The translations under genes were made by a program, and so were the position numbers. From the NCBI GenBank assembly GCA_964035795.1, contig OZ038323.1, positions 5,139,561 through 5,203,560 on the forward strand: 64,000 nt of DNA, given 5' to 3'. Positions 46,121-59,825 of the stretch are shown piece after piece. The notes under the pieces are model-generated. The model was given only the letters and a program-made list of their open reading frames with translations. It made no database searches and was not told where the DNA came from. Source of the stretch: Pterobdella sp. o SKG-2022 (lineage: Eukaryota > Annelida > Clitellata > Hirudinida > Piscicolidae). Every line of letters starts with the position of its first letter. Within the stretch, counting starts at the first letter, position 1.

Positions 46121-48268
46121 TTGAGCTTTTGTGCGTTTAGTCTGGTATAATTATTTTTGTACGTGATAGCCTCCAATTTATTACAGTTTCAACATATCCA
46201 AGTAGTTTTCCAAAGTTAACTTCGAGTACTAATGCTACTTCTCCGTTTTAGAGTTATCTTTTGAACGTTCCTTTAGTCAAATTGACACTTGTAACATGGC
46301 AGCTTGAACTCTTTTAAATCATTTTTTCATTCTTTGAAATCAGTTTTTTAATACAAAAACTTACGTTTATATTTGTATCAATTTGATTTATAAACTAGTT
46401 CACTTCTAAATGTTTTGTGAAAAACATTTATGAGTTTTTTAGTACAAGAACAAGTTGTTAAGAAGTAAAAAAAACTATCTAATTTAAATGTAATTTAAAA
46501 TTTTCTGAGATGCCATCATTTTAAGGTAGTTCAAATTGCCTCACAAGATGCCAATTATCTTGGAGTTTCAAAACTGCTCCTAACTTCTGATATAAATTCT
46601 GATATAAACTTTTTTGAGAGCTTAAAAAGCATTAATACTAGCTCTATTTTAATAAATCAAGTTGTTGATGAGATTTTTAAAGAATATAAATGTATTATTC
46701 TTGATAGGGACTGACATCGATGGCACAGGCTTTCATAGAGTGATCTGTCACCAGGTTTCATTTGAGCTACATGCTTTTTACATGTGACCCTTGGTTTTCT
46801 TCAGAAGGTCACAATTCTATATTGTTGCATTAAATCAAAATAAGAATTTAATCTTAAAAATTTTCAAGAAAACTTAATAGTTGATTTATTTTGATTTGGA
46901 ATTAAAATTTTTTTTTATACTAAGGTGTTAAACTTGAACATTAATTAAACATTCTACCGTAATTCAAGCTTTATCAAATAAACAATTTTTCTCAATTATT
47001 TTTGCTTAATGCAAAATTTATAAAAAGCTTCCAAACTTTTTTTTCCGAAATGTCATGATACTTAAAAATTCATATTAAGTGTCATTTTATATAATAATAC
47101 TGTTTCATTAGAAAAAAATTATCATAAAGAATATTTTCTCGATAATAAAATATCTGATCATTCGTTGTAAATTAATAACAACATAATGGAAAGCTTTTAT
47201 ATCAACTAGATATTCCAGCAAACATTTGAACCCCCAACAAAATTCCTTTCCTTCTCATACATCACAACTTGTCAAACACAACTCACTTTCTTCTCAGTCC
47301 GCCACAAACGGTACTTGGCTGGAATCTTGATGGAACAGAAGCGATCAACGGTGATACAAAAGACAGTGTAAATAGAGCAAAGACAAGCCGTGTAGTCAAT
47401 AGTCAACCACAAATCGCATAAGACGTCTCCAAAAGCCCAGCTTTTGTTTGCCAGTACATAGATGGAGTAGAGAGGCATTGAGATTAAGCCGATCAGTAAG
47501 TCACTGACTGCCAGAGAAGCTATAAAATAGTTGCCTGTTGTGTGGTTGTTTCCATTCCGTTTTAGTTTTTGAAAAAAATATTTCAATTTTTTTTTATTTT
47601 GAAATGTTATTTTTGAAATTTTAAACACTGGTGTTAAAATTTTTTTCCTGTTTCCCAAACATTTAGGCTTAATTCTAAAATTTGATAATATTTTTTGAAA
47701 CGCTCTAGATTACATAAGCTACCTGTTGATGTTCTGGAAAAATATAAAGCTTTTTAAATAATTTCGAAATTTTTTCAAATTAAAGGATCTTTAAAAACAT
47801 TTGAAATAATTCGATTCAAGCTTTTGCAGTTTTTTTCTTTTTTATTCATATTCACAGTTAAATATATGATTTGAAAGCCATTATCGTCAAATCATGCTTG
47901 AGCCTCTGAAATTTGACTTGTCAAAAATATACATTTGTGTAACTCGATTTATTTTTAGTTATGTACTACATACAAATATTTCAAAACTGTACTATTAAAA
48001 TAATGTTTTATTCTTGAATTTATCAATAAATAACATTGAATTTACCTGGCTGCCGAATATTCTTGTTGAAAATAAAAGAGAGGATGACAGTCAAGTTCCC
48101 TGCTATGGTCAACAGACTGATGGAAAAACTAAAAAAGCCGAATATTAAGATTTTGAAGATGGAGAGTGAAAAAAGTTGCGAGTCATCAGTGGTAAAGTTG
48201 AGAAGTTTTGATGAGCGTGTGAAGTTTAAGAAGTGGGTTGTGGTGTCAGTCTCGTTTAGCTCGATCAT
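30943..48268 (-). CDS. muscarinic-type acetylcholine receptor (GAR-2/B-type like) with giant ICL3
   Basis: Rhodopsin-family GPCR in six exons with matching phases: 48268-48046 (N-terminus with three N-x-T sequons, TM1), 47534-47287 (TM2-TM3, [31 protein letters not shown] with the aminergic Asp, VDRF in place of [13 protein letters not shown]), 44106-44043 (TM4, [17 protein letters not shown]), 41864-41713 ([21 protein letters not shown]5), 36855-36706 (start of ICL3, [12 protein letters not shown]), 35052-30943 (rest of ICL3, TM6 [14 protein letters not shown]7 [11 protein letters not shown]). Total about 1,648 residues. ICL3 is about 1,340 residues, rich in Asn, Ser and Lys, and the 4.1-kb exon is open throughout. 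The ligand is inferred from the family; TM6 has His where vertebrate muscarinic receptors have Asn. Confidence 0.88.
45590..45745. repeat. G/T-rich imperfect tandem repeat in receptor intron
   Basis: Degenerate repeats of about 26 nt with the core gtgagatgtgggtgggt, lying in the second intron of the receptor gene. No other function visible. Confidence 0.6.
46046..46117. repeat. (TG)n microsatellite
   Basis: About 70 bp of TG repeats in the second intron of the receptor gene. The His/Thr frame across it is a repeat artefact. Confidence 0.95.
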
Positions 48269-51200
48269 TTTACTTTGGTTTCATTTTATTAGATGCAAAA
48301 TGATATTTATAAAATATTTTTGGAGTGCTTAAAAGATTCGATGATTATTGAAACTTTAGACACCATGGCATGGCAATTGTGTTGAAATCACCACAAAATG
48401 TATGTTTATGTTGTTTGAAAATGCGTAAAAATGATGTTGATTTAAAGATTTAAAAGTCGTGTAACTTCCCTTGTTTTATGGCAAAACTGTATTTCCAAAG
48501 TCAATATGGGCACCCATGCTAAGACATATATACCCTGCATATACATACTCAAATATGCACTTATATAAGTCTCTCTATCCAAATTTATTATAGATGTTAT
48601 GTAAAAAATAAAAATAATTTTAAACTTTTAGAAACATTTGATAAGATTTTTTCAACAAATCTTGAAGTTTTTCACCTCACAATTAAATTTGGACTTGGAT
48701 TATTTCATCTTACTTCTCGTTTTAAAAAGACTTGTTCTAGATCATTATTTTTGAATTTTTTATTAATTTATTTGATTTATAAATATTTCATTTAATTTCA
48801 ATTCATATATGAACATTGTTACATATTTCGTTAATCCATTTTTGAGATTTTTGATTTTTTACCGATTTGATATGCTCTGCAACACACTAGCGTGCTAATC
48901 AGCTTTGCCGTGTCAAATTTTAACAATCTTTTTCGCTCGGTTGAAGCTTTTTCACTTATTGCTTTGTTTTATTGCTTTCATATTTTTCTTTTTCATTTAT
49001 TGTAATTTTTATTTAACTTGAGGTTTTGAGAAAACCAGTGATTTTTGAAGATTTTGAAAAATTTTTTATGTTTTGAAAAACACTTTTTTAACCTTCAATT
49101 CGACATTAGTCTTATACTTCGTTTGAAGGTTTTCGACTAGAAAGAAAGACTTTATTCACAAAATAGAGAAACTTAGTTGAACAATATAATTTACGACGAG
49201 ATAATAACTAGAATACAAAATCAACCAAAAATTATAACACTCGGAAAAGTCAACTCTCATATAAAAGAGCTTGGTAACTTCTCACAGGCAGGCTCGCGGG
49301 CATTTTCAAGTTTAGCCCATACATTCATACTTAATGAAAAATTATGCAAACGCCCACATAAATTCATAACGGGAAATTAACACAGCAATTATCCTAACCG
49401 TTTTTATTCAATTTGAAGCTGTTATAAATTATGTATTAGTATCAGTATTAAAAACTACTTTTTGAATGTGAGACTTATTTGAGTTTCAAACAATTCATTG
49501 AAAAAAATTGTTCAGTCTACATTGGGAGTTAATTCTAAACAGGAGGAATAAGATCCTTAAAAAACTTGATGGAATGTTTTATAATTTTAAATGTTCAACA
49601 AAATATAACAGAAACGAAATACTATCAAAAAAATAACCTATAAATAAAGTTTAAAATCAATTTATGAAAACAAATTAGATTGAAAATGCTTCTTTTGTGC
49701 CTATAACAATCTTGAGTGATGAGGTATTTAAAAGTCAACTTCAAGTTTTTACCATCAAAGAAAACATTCAATGAGCAATGATGAATTTTCTTCAATAACA
49801 CCAAGGAACATGAAGGTAAAAAAGAAAATAGGTAAAGAATTCCACTCAATTTTTTTGTTAAATGTTTTAAACTTTATAGTTTTAAAACAAAAAGACTTTT
49901 TCAAACCACTTTTTTCAAACACGCAAACGTTACGTTTCAAGGCTAAAAATATTACTATTTGAATGATAAAATCTAGTTTTTTCTTTTCATTGTTGAATGT
50001 AATTGACCAATACAAACAACAACAAAACGAAATGAAGCCATATTAAATCTTCTTATTAAAAGGATTTGCATCATTAAAGGTTTGTTTAACGTACATATAT
50101 AAAAATAAGTTTAAGGATAACTGGACATGCTCATATTTATTGATATTTTTTTTATCCTTGAGCCAAGTGACCCGATGATAATGCTGTAAAAAAATCCTTC
50201 GTCCCACCAAATTATATAAGCTTATGTGTTGTAAAGCAGGTTCTACATTATTTTTTATTTGAATACACATATTTTTTAGAAATAAAATCATTTATTCATA
50301 TATAAAATGATTATTGTTTGTTGTTTGTGAATATTCAAACAAATAAAGCAGTATTTCTTTAACCGTAATGAATGATTTCAAAAGATAGATATTTAAAAAT
50401 GGAAATATATATATAGAAAATAGTCATATAAGAAATTGGATAACTGGGTGACAAAACCGGAAATAAATCATAAATCTTCATGTTTTTTTTATAATATGTT
50501 TCATAGTTAAGATATAACTTTAAACATTTTATCGATTTTATTAGTGACAAATTTTAACTTAATGATTTGAGGCTATTTCAAAAACGAAATATGACTAAGT
50601 ACTCATGAATGAAACGTCTTTATAAATAGATAAAATTCAAATTAGACACCAACCAGTCCGGAAAATAAATTTTATTTTGAGAAACCCATTTTTGGCTTTA
50701 TTTGACGTGTGTTTTGGGGTATTATTCTGTTGAAAATCCTCTTTTTGCCACTAATTTCTTTGCCAAAATGAAAAAATTTATTGAAAAAATTCATTTCAAG
50801 CTATTTCAATTTTTCTTCCAATTAGAATAGTCATAGAGGATTTCTCTTTCAACACGAAATGGTTCCAAACCATGACTGACCTGCCCTCATAGAGCCTTTC
50901 CCGAAATGACTCTGGTGTTAGTTTGAGGTCATGTCACTAATGTTTACTAGTTTTGTGTGAATTGAATCATTTTAAGCACTTAACAAATTAAATAATAATT
51001 ATGAGTTTTTACCAACATTTCTCAATCAAAAATTATCCTTTCAACATTTTTGTCATGTATTCATCAAAGGAATTGGATTGTTTCCCAAGTGAATCGAATA
51101 CCTTTAAAATGCATTATTTTGAGTTTTTTATATAAAAAAAATATTTCAATAATTTAATGAAGACGATCTGAACGTTATATAGCCTCCAAGCTTCTGGAAT

Positions 51201-52364
51201 CAAATACTATGGTCGTCTTTGTAAAAAATGCTGCTTTTTCCCTTTTTTCTCTTTTTTTGCTATTATAATTGCTTGTGCTTGTAAAAAATAATTTGATGCT
51301 TTCATAAGACTTATTAAATTTTTTAAAATTCTAATACTTTTCACTCAGTTTTTGTAATAAATTTTAGCTTGATCTGGTTCACTATTCTAATAAATAAACT
51401 TTTTCATAATGAAAATCTTCGTATTCTCAATCATTTATTTATAAAATTTACATTGCTGAGATATTTTCTGAAAATAACTAAATCTCCAAAACTTAGTTTC
51501 TAATCAAAATTTCTTTTTAGGCGGATCTAAACTTATTTTTTTGATAAACGTTTAAAAACTCAATTTTCAGCAGAAACCTTGCTCAAATATCCAGAAACTC
51601 CAACTCATTGAAACAAAAAATAAAGTAAATATAAAATTAATTTTAAAAAATTAATTTCTTTCTTTCACATTTATCGCAAGATTGGAGACTTTTTTGTTTT
51701 GTTTCTTTTTTTGAATTTTTTCTGTATAATGAGGAAAGTTTTAGACACGTTTATTTTTTAAACAGAAACTAAAATTTTCGAGAAATACAATCTTATCATA
51801 ATTCCTCATTTCTGTGAATAATAATGTTGTAGTAGCTTTTTTATGGTGAAACCATGTTTATTTTTATTCAAATAAAAATTATATAATCACTTATAAAAAC
51901 TTTATTAAAAGACGGAAGTTTATAAAGAAAAGATGATGTCTATGAAGCAACCAAATGATTCCTTGATCTCACATTCAAATAAGCACGGATGCATGTAATT
52001 TGATACCAACATTCTAATTAATATTACTTCACAGAAGAATTAAATTATCTGAAGCTCATTCAAGTTCAACTCAACCTTTTTATTTAATGTTTATATTCAG
52101 TCACATGACCATTGAAAAATCTTTGATCATGGCAGATCTTGCTTGAAACTTTTAAATAAATATTCCTTTAAAGACACTTTTCTAAAATTTAAAATTAAAA
52201 GCCAATGTCTAGTCTTATTAGCAATGCTTTGTGAACTTAAATTTCACTTTATTTGGTAGGCAGACTTAAATGGCTGATAAAAACACAAGTAAATGAATAA
52301 GGACATGCGAATTAACTTGAATTTGTTTGGAAAAAATTAAATATCTCATAAATCAGAGATTTCA
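48269..52364. other. no gene seen upstream of the receptor
   Basis: AT-rich sequence that should include the receptor's promoter and any 5' untranslated exon, neither of which I can place. A plus-strand frame at 49177-49380 weakly recalls an RNase H tail but is not supported. Confidence 0.45.
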
Positions 52365-52389
52365 TTGCTCAAAAATTTACATTACCTTT

Positions 52390-53420
52390 TCAATAATTTC
52401 ACTCTTTTCACTGGTGATTTGGAAAAGTTAGTCATGAGGCATAACTTCAGTTTCCATCAGTTTGCAGATGACACTCAAATTTATGGCCATTGCAGATCTG
52501 AAGAGTCACTTGATCTGCAGGCAAGTTTGTCTGAGTGCATAGATGATATTGCAGATTGGATGGAAGCTAATCACTTGAAGTTGAATGTCTCAAAGACTGA
52601 AGTTATTTGGTTCTACAATGGCAGAAGCATTCATAAAATTCCGAATCGTCCAGTGAGAATAGTGGCATTTTCCCTTCCAAAAATGTTAAGACTCTTGGTG
52701 TGTGGTTGGATAGGGACTTTTCTATGAAGACCCATATCAACATGATATTAAAGGGAGGTTTCATATCCTTGAGGCAAATAAAATCAATCAAGGATTTGTT
52801 GAGTATAGAGTCTTTGAAGACGCTGGCATCAGCTCTGGTATTGAGCCGTATTGACTATGGGAATATCATTCTTGCAGGGCTTCCTAAATATCAGAAAAAC
52901 AGACTCCAATCCCTTATCAATACAGCAGCCAGGCTCATCACAGGCACCAGAAAATATGATCACTTAAGTCCTGTTTTGAGAGATCTGCACTGGCTTAAAA
53001 TTGATGAGAGGATTGGCTATAAGGTTCTGTTGCTGATGTTCAAATGTCTGCGCAATGAAGGTCCAGTCTACTTGTCAAAAGATTTTGAGATGCTATCAAG
53101 TATTCCGGGTAAGCAGAAACTAAAATCTGCTAATTCTCTCAAGGTTGTTCCAGGTAAATCTAAGCTTAAGACCATAGAGAAAAAAATTTTTTTATGTAAC
53201 TGGCCCTACCCTGTGTAACAACCTCCCCGAAAAACTCAGATTTTCTGTTTCAAAACACTTTTGGAAGGAACCTTAAATCATATCTTTTTTCGAGATCTTA
53301 TGGTGTATAAATATTTATGTCTTATTTGGTTTTCACTTTTTGCATAATAATTTAGTGACCTAGAAACTCTTGGAGTTGATGCCACTATAATCATATTCGT
53401 TATTGTATTGTATTGTATTT
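52390..53420 (+). mobile_element. 5'-truncated CR1/jockey-like retrotransposon
   Basis: End of a reverse transcriptase frame: FHQFADDTQIYGHC (catalytic FADD box), DIADWMEANHLKLNVSKTE, then after a frame break near 52680 GVWLDRDFSMKTHIN, LVLSRIDYGNIILAGLP and LRDLHWLKIDERIGYKV. The fingers and endonuclease are missing. The 3' end shows a (TGTAT)n tract at 53402-53419. It is a different family from the one at 57.5 kb. Confidence 0.8.
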
Positions 53421-56400
53421 ATTGGGACTAATTCTTAAAAAGATTTATTTTTTAATATTTTTACTCCAAGTAACGTCAAAGGTAATGTATTGTTTTTGTT
53501 TCAAGTGAAAGCTATTACGTTTACATGGTCGAATCATAATTTATTATTGGATGTTTTAATGCGCATCCAAAACCCTATATGTCCGACGTGATTTAATAAA
53601 GTAACAATTCAATCATACTTCTCACATCTTCTTCACACTTAACTCTAGCATTAAAACGCCTATTTATTCCTTTTGAAACCTATGTAAGTATACGTCTTTT
53701 GGTTAAATTATCGTTTAATTAATATATTTTTTTGAATTATATTTTTCTATATTTAATTTTTATCACTATTTTATATTTTGTTATAAATTTTTTTAATTTT
53801 AAAATTTTATATATTTAATTTAATCAAAAAAAATCATCAAATTTTAATGGAAACGTTTTATTCTGCTTAAGTTACCTGGTGACAATGTCTTGTGAATATC
53901 AAGAACTTGGTTAATAAAAATATTGAAGCTTTTGCTTTTGTTCTTCAAGATCAGAAATGCCTTTTTCACTTCTAAAGATAAAACGAGATTCAATTCGTGT
54001 TGGATATATTATAAAGCTTGCATTGGCTAGTTGCAACAATTAAATCAAACACCAGTAAAGGCGTTAACTTTGTTTCAAAAACCCAATAAATTTTGTTTTA
54101 CTAAGCTTATGAATTTGCTAGTTGGTTTCTAGTAATGAAACCCAGCCTTAGTTTGAAATCGGGGTTTGCCAACTAAAAACTTCATAATTATCCATTACCA
54201 ACATCATAATTTTTGTTTCGTATTCAATAATTTTTATACAAACGTGCCTGTATTATGAATATCTGAAAGTTCGATTGATTACCTCGATACAGTCTCGGTG
54301 GGTGTCTTTAATATTGCAAGACATACCTTTCATCTCTGCAAGCGTTGAAGACATCAAAAATATCGTAAACTTCAGTCCTCATGTTTAAGTCTGGCAAGTT
54401 GATGAACCAAAATTTGATGGGGTCTCCAGCAATAAAATGATTTTTATATTCACGGTACTCAAAAATAATACATCTATTTATTATGCATGAAATCCACCAT
54501 CAAAAGTTTTGCCACTATACATAATTTTTATTTCCTTTCCATAGCACAAATCATCATTCCTGTCAAAACGTCAAGGGCTCTTTGTTGCTTTTTCTTTGCC
54601 ATATACTTGCGTTTATTTTTAAAGCTTTTCCACACTTAATCTTTTAATTCCTTTTAGAAAATTTTTTTAAAAAATTTTGTTTATTCACAATTTAGAAGAA
54701 ATTTGAATTCAAATCGGACACAAAGTCGTCAAATCAGATTAATGAAAATATCGCCTACGAAATTGAATAAATTTTACAAAATCATTCTCTTGAATTATTT
54801 TTATGCGTTCTCAGCTCATGTGATGTTTTTATGACATTTTCTTTCTGAAATTTTTGTTGTTTAAAAGCCCGGATACATGCATCTGATCTTCAATTAATCA
54901 TAGTTTCTTTACTTTGCAATAATGTATCGATTTATCTCTCTAGTGCTCCGTATTTATGTTTTTGGCATTTTTACCCTGATTTTCAACAAAATTGTTTAAG
55001 CGTGTTATAATAATAATAATAATAATATGAGTTCAAATCTTGATTTCGAATATGTTCATTACATCTAAGGTCAAAAAAATTTTTTAAATTCAAAAACTTT
55101 GAATATAAAATTTTTAAAAAATTTTCAAGTTTTAGAAATTTTTTTAAATATATCTTGCGAGCATTATTATTTTATGAAAATGGGATTGTTATTAGGCTTA
55201 TTATATTTTTAAATGTCAAAACACCTACGGAAAAACTCCTTCATTTAGAGTAGTTTTGGCTTCAATGCCGCAAAGCTAAAAGGCGTTTGAAACGACACGA
55301 AAATGTAGCGATATGTGTTTTTGAAGTTTTTTGTATATTTTCTAAGCGTTTCCATTTTTATTTAGCGTTGAAATGATTTATTTTACAGAGCTAATGTTCG
55401 TATCAACTTTATTCTTAAAGTTTTCAAAGTTATAATTTTTGAAAATTGAATCTTTTCAAAATGTTATATTTTTAATATTTTTTTCAAAAAAACTAGCCAA
55501 ATTTGTTTTGTTGCATGAAAAAAACTATAATTTCAGAATCGCAATTCGTTTAAAGCTTTCAAAATGAATAAGTTCCAAAGAAATAATAAATTCTTTATAA
55601 ACGAACTTCGTTTAAAAAAAAAAGAAAGTTTTTGAATTGATTGATGACAATTTGAAATGATTGAACTTTCACGAAAAGCTCCAACCTTGTGTTCATGAAG
55701 AATGTAAATGCAGAATTATTCAAAAGTCATCAACTGGTTTCATGTTTTGAGCGTTTTGTGTGGCTAGATTAGGGAACTCGATGTGTGTAATTTAGTTTGT
55801 TATTGGTGACAAAAAATATATATTCACCTACTTCTTAATAAAAACTGAAAAAGTTTCGTTTTTTTGAATCTTTTCAGCATGGTTAATGAATGATTACATG
55901 AAATAAAATTGTTTAAAAACAGTTTTATTTCATGTATCTATTTAAAATCATATTTTAATATTTGTTTCCAATATTTGAAAGCTCAATAAGATTTTTCAAA
56001 AAAATTTTGAAAACAAAGTCATAAAAATGTGTGCTCAAGGTATAAAGCTAAAAGTAATTGATGTATGATTTTTAAACTATTTTGAAAACTTACAACCACG
56101 AAAGTCTAAATCGATTTTTCAAACCAAAAGTACTATTTCTAACTCTTCATTAAAAATTTTTAAGTCTTTCAAAAAAATTTTTTTGATGTTTTGAATAACA
56201 TAGTGCTTCAAGCTCAAATATAATTATTTGAATCTTTATGTTATGATAGTGTACGAACTTTGTTATAATTATAATTTTATTAAAAAAATGAACTTTTCAT
56301 AATCTTCTAAAAACCTATTATCAAATTCTAACTGAAATCTTTAACGTCTGCTACCATTACTAAGTTTTCAAGCACAATATTCCAAGCAATCGGAACTTCC

Positions 56401-57535
56401 CCATCAAACTTACGCTTCTTAAGAGCAAAATATTTGGTAAAACAGATTTTTGAACACAAATCTCCATTTCTCTCTTCCTTTGTCAAAGCAGGAAACATAC
56501 ACATCTCAAAAATCTTTAGACTTGATTTCCAGATTCTTCTTAAAACAGTTCCCTATTTTTATACATAAATTATTTTTCATCTTCCTGATTTATGGTTTCT
56601 ACAGCCTGAATTTTTTTCTGGAAAACGACACTGATATTTTCTAAGTGCAAAAACTTGAGGAATTACTGTTTCTAAATTTTTCATTTGCACTTTTTAAAAT
56701 TAAAAACTTCAAACTTTCGCATCTAAGCCATGAATCAAATACGCAAAGTTCTTATTTTAAAGCTTAAAATGCTTACAATTTCATTAGGTCTCTTCAGGTT
56801 CGACCACTGTAAACGCCCTTTTCAACTCTAGAAATATCTTTTGAGTTGCTAAGACTGGTTATAAGTTGACTACTTTTTCTTTTTGTTTTGATTGCTTGGA
56901 CTGCCTTAGAGTTTTCAAGTTTAAATTACTTGGTTACTTTTCAAAATACTGTTTTTTATTTTACAAAGCAATGATTTCTTCAAATTGTTATAATATGCTT
57001 TTTAACCGCATCAGCCAATCTCAAATTTGCCTATACGTTTTTTTTTCATGCGATTGTATTACCATAATATCATATCCTCCATGAAGCGATAGTTTTACAA
57101 TTTATTTCAGTCTCTGCAACCAAACTAGTTTTTAAGCTACGCCCTATATGAAACATAGAATAATATTAAAATATTTTCAGAATATTTTTAATAATTGGTA
57201 ATTTTGTGCAAATTAAATAACTATGGAAAATTTCAAACTGCCATCTAACGTGTGCTCAACTGCTTATGAAATGTTGAAAATTTTAAATTATTCTATAATA
57301 TTAGAATTGATGAGTATTCAAAAATAGTATGTAATAGTAAATACGATAAAATAGGATAGTTTGCTAGACGAGTTTGTATGAATTATGTTTATAACTTTAA
57401 GTAATAGTTTTTATAGCGCCCTTTATGCATCGTTCAGAAGCGCTTTGTTATGAATGCTTGTGAAAAAATTTTCAAGATTTAAAGTGAGAATAATATAGAC
57501 AAATATTTTAGATGAGAAAGTAGAGAGAAACGAAA
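53421..57535. other. mostly empty AT-rich interval
   Basis: No gene supported, except for the unassigned candidate exon at 54327-54473. A short (TAA)n tract lies at about 55007-55027. Confidence 0.45.
54327..54473 (-). other. unassigned candidate coding exon
   Basis: An open minus-strand frame with coding-like composition (YREYKNHFIAGDPIKFWFIN, LPDLNMRTEVYDIFDVFNAC) is bounded by a plausible acceptor (AAATAG) and a strong donor (GAA AG|GTATGT). Just upstream, at about 54,500-54,640, two frames look partly coding (KKQQRALDVLTGMMICAMER or DRNDDLCYGKEIKI). I recognise no family and see no further exons, so it may be an isolated exon of a gene running out of the interval or a relic. Confidence 0.3.
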
Positions 57536-57540
57536 AAAAA

Positions 57541-59102
57541 AGATGTATGTGAGCACTGCGGCAAAGACCATTCGTCTGACAACTGCCCTAAAACCTCTCC
57601 TTCCTTTTGTGTTCCCTGCTTTAAGTCAAAGCGCTCTTGCCATGACCACGTCACAACATTCTCTTCTTGTCCCCTTTATAGACAACAAGTGCCACTCAAG
57701 ATGGGACGTACGGCTTGAGAATGACAATCAGCCTCTCATCCTAAAGTCTACAATGTACCTTTGTCTACTAAATTCGCTCTCCTCAATCCTAGGTCTACTC
57801 GTAGTAAATCTTCTATTATACTCGATACTATCCTTTCTCTTAAACTTGACATTATTGCTTTGACGGAAAGTTGGAGTTCTAAAAACGCAGACAATGTTAC
57901 AAAATATGACATTGTGCCTCATGGCTTTCATGTCTTGCACTCACACCGACCCATTGGTAAACGAGGTGGAGGTATTTCTGTAATTTCCAGAAACTCCATT
58001 AGATTGGATGCCATTAAATCCCCGTCCCACTCTTCTTTTGAATCATTGACAGCCAAAGTGTCTTTTTCGTCACACTGTTTGTTTCTATCGGTGATCTACC
58101 GTCCTCCAAACACCGGCAATTTTATCTGCAAGCTCACGTCTCATCTCTATTTCCTTCATTTTTTTTCTTCAAATTTTATATTGGCTGGTGATTTCAACAA
58201 CCCAAATTGTACATCTCATGACAACCCGTTTAGTGTTCTTTTACGTGAACTCGAGCTGGTCCAGCACATAGACTTCCCCACCCACAGACTTGGTAACATC
58301 CTTGACCTCATCCCGTGATGTTTGTCGGCAGCTCTCGTCTTTTAGCAAAATACAATCTCCCTTCTGTGGTAACTCTCGACGGCACCACACTTCCTTTATC
58401 TTCCAAGCTCAAAATCTTAGGTGTCACCTTAGATTCAAATTTGAACTTTGTTCACTTTATTTCTCAAATAATTAAAATCTTCCAATTTCCATATCTATGC
58501 CATAAAACAAGTACGCAAATTTTTACCTCTTTCCACTGCTAATGCCTTCTTTATCTCACTAGTTCTTTCCAGATTGGACTACTGTAATTCTTTCCTTTGC
58601 GGGCAGCCAAACTATCTTTTATGCAAACTTCAAGCTCTCCAAAACCACGCGGCCAAGACGGTTCTTCAAGCTAATTATTTCAGCTCTTCCAGCGACTGTC
58701 TTGATCGTTTGCACTGGTTACCTGTCTCCCAAAGATGCAAGTTTAAATTACTTTGGCTCATTACATGCACTCTCAAGCTTGAACAACCTGCTTATCTTCT
58801 TGATCTTTTGTCAATCAGACACACACGTCAACCACTCAGATTCTTGCACTCTGGTTTCCAGCTTCATCAACCTGTTTCTTCAGGCTTGTTTACTAGTCGC
58901 TCTTTTTCTTACCAGGCTCCACATCTGTGGAATTCACTTCCTTCTAACTTGCGCTCATCGCCTTCTCTCATGAACTTTCGCAAACTTTTGAAAACTCACT
59001 TATACCATAAACATCCCCAGTCATAATCTTTTACAAACCTTGAGCGCCTATGAAGCAATCTTGAATTGATAACTGTGCGCTATAAAAATCTTAATAATAA
59101 TA
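57541..59102 (+). mobile_element. CR1/L2-like retrotransposon with internal deletion
   Basis: In order: a zinc-knuckle end of ORF1 (CEHCGKDHSSDNC), an endonuclease (IIALTESWSSKNA, LSVIYRPPNTGNF, LAGDFNNPNC) to about 58318, then directly the C-terminal RT part (LKILGVTLDSNLNFV, LDYCNSFLCGQPNYL, DRLHWLPVSQRCKFKLLW, APHLWNSLPSNLR). The RT catalytic core is missing, so about 1-2 kb was deleted. The 3' end has tgataactgtgcgctataaa and (TAA)n. Copies of the same 3' end lie at 4561-4634 and, diverged, at 9445. Confidence 0.85.
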
Positions 59103-59489
59103 ACCGGAAAATAACAGATTTAGCATATGAATGAAAAAACGCAATAATGAATAGTTGAGAGTGGGGACAGGATCTTAGGCCTCCACGCCTAGAAGATAGT
59201 ATGAGACTTAAAAAATAGAAAATAGTTTTGTACATAAAAATAAAATTTTGATATGAAGAACAAAAATGAAGCAGTAGCCAGTGGAGATCGATGATATGTA
59301 TGTTTGGATGTGAGGCATTCACAATCATACAAAGTAGTTTTAAAAAGGAGAGGCAATAGGTAAAAGCTTTGAAGGAGAAAAGAGTGTTTGAGGCATTACT
59401 AAGAAAAGAATTCTAAAACAAAAATAAAATAATTTCAAGTTATTTCAAAGATAAGGACTGTACTAAATTCATGACTTCACAAGCACATT

Positions 59490-59582
59490 TTAGGCTAACG
59501 TATATGGTAAGGTAACGAAAATTCTAGCTTTTTTTGCTTATAAATGTAGTAAAAATTTTCTCATAATATCGACGTTAATGAT
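59490..59582. mobile_element. half copy of the 21.35-kb MITE-like element
   Basis: Contains ctcataatatcgacgttaat and, next to it, sequence matching the core of 21349-21486 in inverse orientation (ggtaaggtaacgaaaattct). One arm is missing or diverged. Confidence 0.55.
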
Positions 59583-59764
59583 TATTGATATTTACAAGCA
59601 CAAAAACGAGCCTCATAGAGCAGTCGTAAACATTATAGTGATCATTTTTTTTTAAATTTTCAATCTTCCATTTGATTGGCAGCTTCAGTTTTTTAATCTC
59701 ATCTGAAGCATATTTTTGGTCTTCATATCACATTCGTACGTACTGCAAATTATTTGAACACTAA

Positions 59765-59825
59765 AGATAATTTTATTAAGTACGAAGCTTTTCGTTAACA
59801 AAGTAACATTATCAAGTACGTTAAA
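59765..59825. repeat. relic related to the 14.9-kb inverted repeat
   Basis: Shares ttaagtacgaagcttttcgt and acattatcaagta with the interior of 14920-15061. Confidence 0.4.

Noticed and set aside
45880..46176. His/Thr-rich frame on the minus strand
   Set aside because: It is the translation of the (TG)n microsatellite.
46523..46711. Plus-strand open segment with coding-like look ([17 protein letters not shown])
   Set aside because: No ATG, no recognisable family and no splice partners; it lies in an intron of the receptor on the other strand. It may be a relic, but I cannot support a gene.
49177..49380. Plus-strand frame resembling the end of a retroelement RNase H domain
   Set aside because: Only a short KVNSHIKELGN-like similarity from memory, with no neighbouring element sequence.
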